From: JAGPUQ01 sp036961295
Lineage (GTDB): Bacteria > Pseudomonadota > Gammaproteobacteria > Pseudomonadales > Porticoccaceae
Reading direction: 5' to 3'
DNA: 64,000 nucleotides
NCBI GenBank assembly: GCA_036961295.1
Contig: JBALVX010000001.1
Location: forward strand, 682,001-746,000
How positions within the stretch are numbered: the stretch's first letter is position 1; every line of letters begins with the position of its first letter. The translations under genes were made by a program, and so were the position numbers. The notes below the pieces were generated by a model. That model did not search any database, had not been told where the DNA came from, and saw only the letters and a list, made by a program, of their open reading frames with translations. Below, piece by piece: positions 59,079-64,000 of the stretch.

Positions 59079-60238
59079 TGACACGCCGGGTTCCCTACGC
59101 CTGGCTGCAGTTAAGCCACGAAAAGCGGCGCCTTATGGCCGCGATCGCGGGCATCATGTTTGCCGTTATTTTAGTTTTTATGCAATTAGGCTTGCGCGCA
59201 GCATTATTTGATAGCTCGGTCCGATTTCATCGCAGTCTCGACTACGATCTCGTGATGTTGAGTCCACGCACCCCGTTTCTTGCCCAAACAAAAGAATTTC
59301 CACGCAACCGCTTAATTCAAGCTGCCGGGTTCGATGGAGTTGAATCTGTGTCGCCGCTCTATACAGCTCTGGCGCGAAGCTATTATGAGCCTACCCCGGG
59401 TGTTCACCGCAAGATACTGGTGATCGGTATTGATCCTAAAGACACTAATATTCGACTGCCTGGCGTGAACGATTTTTTACCTATGTTGCGTGAACCCGAT
59501 ACGGTAATTATGGACCATTTTTCACGTCGTGAATTTAATCCGATTATTGAAAATTTTAATAACAAAGTACCAGTCGAATTAATGCTCAATGAGCGGCATG
59601 TTCGCTTGATCGGGCTGTATGGTTTGGGTGCATCCTTTGGAGTGGATGGTTCGGTAATCACTAGCGATCTCAATTTTCTGCGCATTATGCCTTCCAGGTT
59701 GGCGGGGAGTATTGATCTCGGACTGATTCGAGTTGCTGATGGTCAGAATCCTAAAGCGGTTCAGTCTGAATTGAAGCACTTATTGCCGAATGATGTCTTG
59801 GTGTTGTCTCGACTTGAATATGTGCAAAGAGAAGTTGATTACTGGAATAGCAGTACTCCGATTGGTTATATCTTTACATTGGGTGCGATAATCGGTGGGA
59901 TTGTTGGGTTAATTATTGTTTACCAAATTCTTTATTCTGATGTTGCTAACCATCTGGCAGAGTATGCAACCTTAAAAGCAATGGGTTACACCAATGGTTT
60001 TCTGTCGCGACTTGTATTACAGGAAGCACTGATTCTATCTGTACTCAGTTTTATTCCGGCGTTGGGTATTTCCATGTTGCTGTATTCACAGGCTGCCGAG
60101 GCTACTCAACTACCCTTGAGCATGACCACCGAACGTGCCCTGGCAGTGCTGATCATGACGATATTGATGTGCTCTATATCTGGGCTTTTGGCTATTCGTA
60201 AGTTGCGCGGTATTGACCCAGCGGAGGTGTTTGCGTGA
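59078..60238 (+). CDS. FtsX-like permease of a DevC-type ABC exporter
   Basis: The 386-residue protein has an N-terminal membrane helix (about 20-41), a large extracytoplasmic domain (~42-260) and three C-terminal helices (about 265-290, 310-335, 352-375). The segment HLAEYATLKAMGYTNGFLSRLVLQEALILSVLSFIPALG is the FtsX/MacB core, and the C-terminus IRKLRGIDPAEVFA is typical of DevC permeases. Its start and stop overlap the neighbours (1 nt and 4 nt), so the three genes are translationally coupled. Confidence 0.9.
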   Translation: MTRRVPYAWLQLSHEKRRLMAAIAGIMFAVILVFMQLGLRAALFDSSVRFHRSLDYDLVMLSPRTPFLAQTKEFPRNRLIQAAGFDGVESVSPLYTALARSYYEPTPGVHRKILVIGIDPKDTNIRLPGVNDFLPMLREPDTVIMDHFSRREFNPIIENFNNKVPVELMLNERHVRLIGLYGLGASFGVDGSVITSDLNFLRIMPSRLAGSIDLGLIRVADGQNPKAVQSELKHLLPNDVLVLSRLEYVQREVDYWNSSTPIGYIFTLGAIIGGIVGLIIVYQILYSDVANHLAEYATLKAMGYTNGFLSRLVLQEALILSVLSFIPALGISMLLYSQAAEATQLPLSMTTERALAVLIMTILMCSISGLLAIRKLRGIDPAEVFA

Positions 60239-61293
60239 CGACACCTTCGGTTCGTATTACCGACCTTCAATACAGCCATCAAAAGGGAGAATTTGGGCGC
60301 AAGGTACTGAGTGACATCTCGGTACAATTTTTATCGGGTGGTATAACCGTGCTGACTGGGCCGTCCGGCTCAGGCAAGAGCACCTTATTGACGATTATTG
60401 GAGGCTTGCGTCGCGCAGAGCTTGGGAGTGTGGACGTGCTGGGTACACAGCTTGTTGGTGCCAGTGAAAAACAACTCGTTGGACTACGACGACAAATTGG
60501 TTTCATCTTTCAGCAACACAACCTCGCTCCCGCCTTAACGATTCGACAAAATATCCATATGGGTTTACAGCTTGGCCCTCGGTGTAGTCATAAGGAAGCT
60601 GTGGAGCGGATCGAATCCGTAGCCAGTAAAGTTGAAATGTGGGAGCACCTTGATAAACGTCCAAACGAGCTCTCGGGCGGGCAGCAACAACGTGTTGGTA
60701 TTGCTCGAGCACTGGTTAATGAGCCGAAATTGATCCTGGCGGACGAGCCTACGGCCTCGCTGGACCGAGATTCCGGTCAGGCAGTGATGAAAATGCTGAA
60801 TGACCTAACCAGGCAACAGGACAGTACCGTACTGCTCGTCACTCACGACAAGCGAATTCTAGAGAGTGCGGACGCGCTATTGACTCTTGAAGACGGCAAT
60901 ATCATCCAGCCATCCGATGGACTCTTGAATGACACCAGTTCGGCCATAAGAGCACTACGAAAGTTTGAGCGCGCTCACTTTGGTCAATTACTGAGTTTCA
61001 GTAATGCACTCGCACAGGTAGCTCTCGTCGACGGTGTATTGACTGAGACGGAGTATCAGGTGATGAGGGAGTGCATCAGTCAGTCGGGTACGGTCAGCGA
61101 CGCCGAACTGGAATTCGTTCTTGAAATGGCGTTGGCAATGGCAGAAGGCTGGCGAGAAGATCATGGGGATAAGACACGCCGGGAAACGCTTGCGCTTGCC
61201 CTCGAGGCAGTTGCTGCTGCAGATGGTCATATCAGTGATATCGAGCGAAAGTTAATCAGCCAATTGTTAACGCCGCCTGCGTTAAAAGCATAA
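60235..61293 (+). CDS. ABC ATPase (DevA type) fused to a TerB-like domain
   Basis: The 352-residue protein (GTG start overlapping the permease stop) has a complete ABC ATPase in residues 1-~228: Walker A GPSGSGKST (42-50), Q-loop IGFIFQQHN, signature LSGGQQQRVGIARAL (146-160), Walker B LILADE (166-171) and His204. It resembles MacB/DevA/LolD-type ATPases. Residues 250-348 add a second domain, helical and acidic, with LVDGVLTETEYQVM and AADGHISDIERKLI, the repeated D-G-x-[LI]-[ST]-x-x-E pattern of TerB-like tellurite-resistance domains. Such a fusion is not one I know from DevA proteins; the TerB part could sense metal or membrane state. Confidence 0.88.
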   Translation: MTTPSVRITDLQYSHQKGEFGRKVLSDISVQFLSGGITVLTGPSGSGKSTLLTIIGGLRRAELGSVDVLGTQLVGASEKQLVGLRRQIGFIFQQHNLAPALTIRQNIHMGLQLGPRCSHKEAVERIESVASKVEMWEHLDKRPNELSGGQQQRVGIARALVNEPKLILADEPTASLDRDSGQAVMKMLNDLTRQQDSTVLLVTHDKRILESADALLTLEDGNIIQPSDGLLNDTSSAIRALRKFERAHFGQLLSFSNALAQVALVDGVLTETEYQVMRECISQSGTVSDAELEFVLEMALAMAEGWREDHGDKTRRETLALALEAVAAADGHISDIERKLISQLLTPPALKA

Positions 61294-61343
61294 GCTTTAT
61301 TGCTATCGAAGATTGTCGTCAAGAATCGTGGGCTGGAAATATC

Positions 61344-62156
61344 CTAATCATCGTCGAGCAGCTGATCAAGCTTGCGATCTAACTTAGCAAGTTTGTATTC
61401 GATATCGGTCAGGCGTTTATGGGCGCTGTGCTCGGAACTGATGATTTCGTCTTCTTTTCGGCGTAGAAAAAAAGCGGCAAAACTTGCGGTCAGCATGGCA
61501 AATAATCCCAGACCGAGTAACATAATAACGCTGGCAACGATTTTGCCTACTGGGGTTTCGGGCACAATATCCCCATAACCCACGGTAGTAATGGTGACCC
61601 AGGCCCACCAGATACCATCCGCCGGCGAGCCAATGCCGGGGTCGAGGGAAGACATCATCACACCGGCCATGACAATGACGATGATACTGGCGATGACGGT
61701 GGCGCCGAGTTCATTGCGAGATAACATGGTGCGCACCCGGCCCCCGAGGTGCACTAACAGTGTGAGAAGGATCAGTAAGCGCAATAGGCGTAGAGCGCCG
61801 AGGTAGGTGTCCGCTTGCCAGAGCAGGGGGATACCGCCGACAATAATTACCAGATTGAGCCAGTTACCCCGCAGATATCGCCGGGTATTGTTCACCAACA
61901 GGGAAAGTAGTGAGGTTTCCAAAATAAAGAAGCCCCACAGCCATAGGTCGTAGCTCTGGTAGGCATAGCTTTGGTTGGTGTAGCCTGGGTCGGCAATACC
62001 GGTGGATTGAAAGCTCCAGTTGAGCAGTATCCAGATGGCAGCCATCAGCATGGGTGCTTCCAGGATAGCTCCGGTGCGTTTGGCAGCCAGGTTTTCGTCG
62101 GCGTGGATGCCGGCGGCACCGATGAAGTAGCTAAGTTTTCCGAGTGGTTTCTTCAT
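61344..62156 (-). CDS. Potassium channel family protein
   Basis: The protein (270 residues from ATG 62156; a longer frame starts at 62192) has about six membrane helices. The pore has the filter TVGYGD at 191-196, after WWAWVTIT, and an inner helix GKIVASVIMLLGLGLFAMLTASFAAFFL. A S1-S4-like part contains ALRLLRLLILLTLLVHLGGRVRTML, with few arginines in S4, so voltage sensing is uncertain. The C-terminal 35 residues form a charged coiled coil (RLTDIEYKLAKLDRKLDQLL). It resembles Kv-type prokaryotic channels; K+ selectivity follows from the filter. Confidence 0.93.
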   Translation of the reverse strand: MKKPLGKLSYFIGAAGIHADENLAAKRTGAILEAPMLMAAIWILLNWSFQSTGIADPGYTNQSYAYQSYDLWLWGFFILETSLLSLLVNNTRRYLRGNWLNLVIIVGGIPLLWQADTYLGALRLLRLLILLTLLVHLGGRVRTMLSRNELGATVIASIIVIVMAGVMMSSLDPGIGSPADGIWWAWVTITTVGYGDIVPETPVGKIVASVIMLLGLGLFAMLTASFAAFFLRRKEDEIISSEHSAHKRLTDIEYKLAKLDRKLDQLLDDD

Positions 62157-62361
62157 GGTCAATTTGGGCCTGGAATGTCTGGATTCTAACATAGGCTATA
62201 GTGTAAGTTAGACGACCGGCATAGATGGAGCACTTGATCCAGAACTTGATCTAGAACAAGGATTACTCTGGTGGGCTTTCCTGCTACAAATAGCTTGGCG
62301 CATAGCGACGCCGTTTACATTCGCTTTGCACATTCATCGTGGATAAAAAAGACTAAAAACC

Positions 62362-63012
62362 GTGACTACAGTTAGCACCGCAAGGATTCGTGAAAAGAAA
62401 CGCCGTTTTTTGGAACGGGAGCAACGTATTATCAATGTTGCCCTGGAATTACTCCTGCGCGACGGCATTGATCAGGTGACGGTATCGGCTATTGCCGACC
62501 AGGTCGGGATCGGCAAGGGTACGGTTTATAAGCACTTCCAGAGTAAGTCTGAATTGCTGGTGCGCATTGTTCTCGATTACGAAGCGCATATTGCGAGTAA
62601 TTTGCAAAAAGGCATTGAGGCGACGGAGGCGGGCGATCCGGGCGCGCTGGTGAAAGCGTATTTTCATTCCCGGCTGTCCAATCCAGGTCTCGATCGTCTG
62701 ACTCAGCAATTGGAATTTCGGTTGGAGCACGAACCCCAGATAGCGGCTCAAATGCACGAACTTCACCAGATGCGTCGTGCGACGACGGCAGGCTTGAATG
62801 CAACGATTGCCAAACTCATTGCCCTCGGCGTGCTCGAAGATGTTCCGCCGCACTATCATTATTTAGCTAGCTGGGCTTTGGCTCAGGGTGCGGTCGATGT
62901 GTGTTTCAACAAAGGTTTGGGCGATCAATACGACGACAACGATGATCTACTGCGTTTTATTACCGGGATCGGCGTTACCATGGGCAACAAGGGTCAATTA
63001 CGCGATATTTAA
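62362..63012 (+). CDS. TetR-family transcriptional regulator
   Basis: The 216-residue protein (GTG start) has an N-terminal TetR helix-turn-helix: EQRIINVALELLLRDGIDQVTVSAIADQVGIGKGTVYKHFQSKSELL. The rest is a helical ligand-binding domain with LTQQLEFRLEHEPQIAAQMHELHQ, of no known specificity. It stands divergent from the channel gene and before the DUF1285 gene; it could regulate either. Confidence 0.93.
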   Translation: MTTVSTARIREKKRRFLEREQRIINVALELLLRDGIDQVTVSAIADQVGIGKGTVYKHFQSKSELLVRIVLDYEAHIASNLQKGIEATEAGDPGALVKAYFHSRLSNPGLDRLTQQLEFRLEHEPQIAAQMHELHQMRRATTAGLNATIAKLIALGVLEDVPPHYHYLASWALAQGAVDVCFNKGLGDQYDDNDDLLRFITGIGVTMGNKGQLRDI

Positions 63013-63119
63013 CTTGTTGGATAACGAGATCGCCTAGTACCACCTAACATCACTTAGCATCACCGACGTCACAACAATACCTATCACTCCAAATACACGA
63101 TAAGCGGATTTTGAAAGCA

Positions 63120-63704
63120 ATGTCGAAAATTCCCCTCGAAGACATTGGCGGCGAGTTTGAAAACGCCATCAAATCACCTGCTAAATTACCCCCGGTAGAA
63201 TCCTGGAATCCACCCTTGAGTGGTGATATCGATATTGTGATTACCCGCGATGGTGTCTGGCATCACGAAGGTAGTCCGATAAAACGACAGCCGCTGGTTA
63301 AATTATTTTCGTCTATTTTAAAGCGTGAGGGCGACGACTATTTTTTGGTAACACCGGTGGAAAAATGGCGTATGCAAGTTGAAGATGTGCCGTTTTTGGT
63401 GGTCGCCATGGAGTGCTCGTCAAACGACGTCGATGCAGAGCAAGTTTTGACTTTTACCACCAATGTCGATGATCGCGTATGTGCAGGGCCGGATAACCCA
63501 ATTCGGGTCGAAGTCGATCCTGAGACCGACGAACCCAGCCCTTATTTATTGATACGACGAAATTTGGAAGGTCGTATTAGTCGCTCGGTGTACTACCAGT
63601 TAGCGGAGTTGGCTAAACCCATAACTGGCGGCGAGGCCTATGGTGAGAGTTGCACTGAGAGCTATGGCGTAAGCAGTTGCGGAGTAAGTTTTGAACTTAA
63701 ATAG
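63120..63704 (+). CDS. DUF1285 protein
   Basis: The 194-residue protein (ATG 63120, rather than TTG 63111) has the DUF1285 core: PPVESWNPPLSGDIDIVITRDGVWHHEGSPIKRQPLVKLFSSILKREGDDYFLVTPVEKWRMQVEDVPFLVV (about residues 22-95, described by its main motifs). This domain is structurally known but without a defined function. A C-terminal region with a Ser/Cys-containing tail (YGESCTESYGVSSCGVS) is less typical. Confidence 0.86.
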   Translation: MSKIPLEDIGGEFENAIKSPAKLPPVESWNPPLSGDIDIVITRDGVWHHEGSPIKRQPLVKLFSSILKREGDDYFLVTPVEKWRMQVEDVPFLVVAMECSSNDVDAEQVLTFTTNVDDRVCAGPDNPIRVEVDPETDEPSPYLLIRRNLEGRISRSVYYQLAELAKPITGGEAYGESCTESYGVSSCGVSFELK

Positions 63705-63723
63705 CAAAATCTATAAGGTGTTT

Positions 63724-64000
63724 TTGAACATAAAACTAAGCCGAATATTTTTCGTGTTATTTGTTTCGCTTCTCTGTAGCTCCGCTCAGGGTAGCTCCGC
63801 TCAGGCAGATAATAAAAAGCACACTGAATTCCTGGAGCTATTCAGGCAGTATTTACAAATCGATACCAGTAATCCGCCGGGTGGAGAATTGGCAGCGGCA
63901 CATTTTTTTGCGGATATTTTTGAGCACGAAGGGATTCCCTACGACCTGGTCGAAAGCGCGCCAGGGCGCAGTAATATTCGAGCCGTCATTAAAGGTCGCA
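63724..64000 (+). CDS. M20-family peptidase, N-terminal part (runs off the window)
   Basis: A frame starting at TTG 63724, with TAAGG five bases upstream, continues to the end of the window. It gives a signal peptide (IFFVLFVSLLCSSAQ, cleavage near SAQA at ~27) and then KHTEFLELFRQYLQIDTSNPPGGELAAAHFFADIFEHEGIPYDLVE, the typical beginning of M20 metallopeptidases (succinyl-diaminopimelate desuccinylase/carboxypeptidase type). The metal ligands would come after the window ends. A GTG at 63718 is an alternative start. Confidence 0.8.
   Translation, partial: MNIKLSRIFFVLFVSLLCSSAQGSSAQADNKKHTEFLELFRQYLQIDTSNPPGGELAAAHFFADIFEHEGIPYDLVESAPGRSNIRAVIKGR
63776..63805 (+). repeat. 15-bp tandem duplication in the signal-peptide region
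   Basis: GTAGCTCCGCTCAGG occurs twice in tandem (63776-63790 and 63791-63805). It adds five residues around SSAQ at the end of the M20 peptidase signal peptide, near the cleavage site. Confidence 0.9.

Noticed and set aside
1..64000. CRISPR arrays, prophage, rRNA, transposases
   Set aside because: No regularly spaced repeats, phage structural genes, rRNA segments or transposase frames were seen in the window.

Overview
The window reads as chromosomal DNA of a gammaproteobacterium, probably a marine one near Pseudomonas or Cellvibrionales. The evidence is a gene order close to that of Pseudomonas: yciK-mupP-ubiG, mtaD, gyrA-pheA, a fused tyrA-aroA, cmk, rpsA and ihfB. serC and hisC are missing from that order. 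Other typical markers are MiaE, AcnB, TrhP (YegQ), LpxH and HolD-RimI. This placement is an inference from gene content; no species can be named.

Layout. 1-1745: branched-chain amino acid synthesis (ilvI end, ilvH, ilvC). 2133-6599: an FAD oxidoreductase, pssA, and leuA behind a Leu-rich leader peptide that is too short to show up in a long-ORF search. 6645-9533: holD-rimI, then nfeD with an SPFH gene. 9665-11941 (minus): yciK, mupP, ubiG. 12244-13578: truncated haemoglobin with two small membrane or exported proteins. 13602-24565: mtaD, then the gyrA-pheA-tyrA/aroA-cmk-rpsA-ihfB-lapA block. 24866-30140: a ComEA-like protein, an acyl-CoA dehydrogenase, a RhlE-type helicase and a luciferase-like enzyme. 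30150-33243 (minus): rsmE, tRNA-Arg, a J-domain protein and trhP. 33392-39619: purT, a Fur-box-preceded cupredoxin and FTR1 pair, a PurN-like enzyme, DUF2721, a half-size GDT1 protein and a CPA1 antiporter. 39873-49734: acnB, DUF1289, GST, miaE, lpxH, ppiB, glnS, cysS. 49819-52505: a depolymerase-like hydrolase and a Baeyer-Villiger monooxygenase.

The accessory part begins at about 52.5 kb. A 58-bp imperfect direct repeat (52545-52602 and 56819-56876) brackets an AraC regulator, a DUF1326 protein, a rhodanese-type sulfurtransferase and a DUF2182 membrane protein. The right copy is the 3' end of an intact tRNA-Pro and the left copy is a tRNA remnant. That is the layout of an island inserted in a tRNA gene, although no integrase remains. 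After the tRNA come a patatin-like lipase and, divergent from it, a DevB-DevC-DevA-like export operon whose ATPase carries a C-terminal TerB-like domain. A potassium-channel protein, a TetR regulator, a DUF1285 protein and the start of an M20 peptidase close the window.

Notable sequence-level features are: the leuA leader, whose Leu codons can pair with the leuA ribosome-binding site; an A8 tract in lapA where the frame changes; a Gln-rich spacer inside HolD; a (QV)7 hexamer microsatellite inside CysS; and a perfect 39-nt palindrome upstream of the RhlE-type helicase gene. No CRISPR array, rRNA, transposase or prophage was seen.
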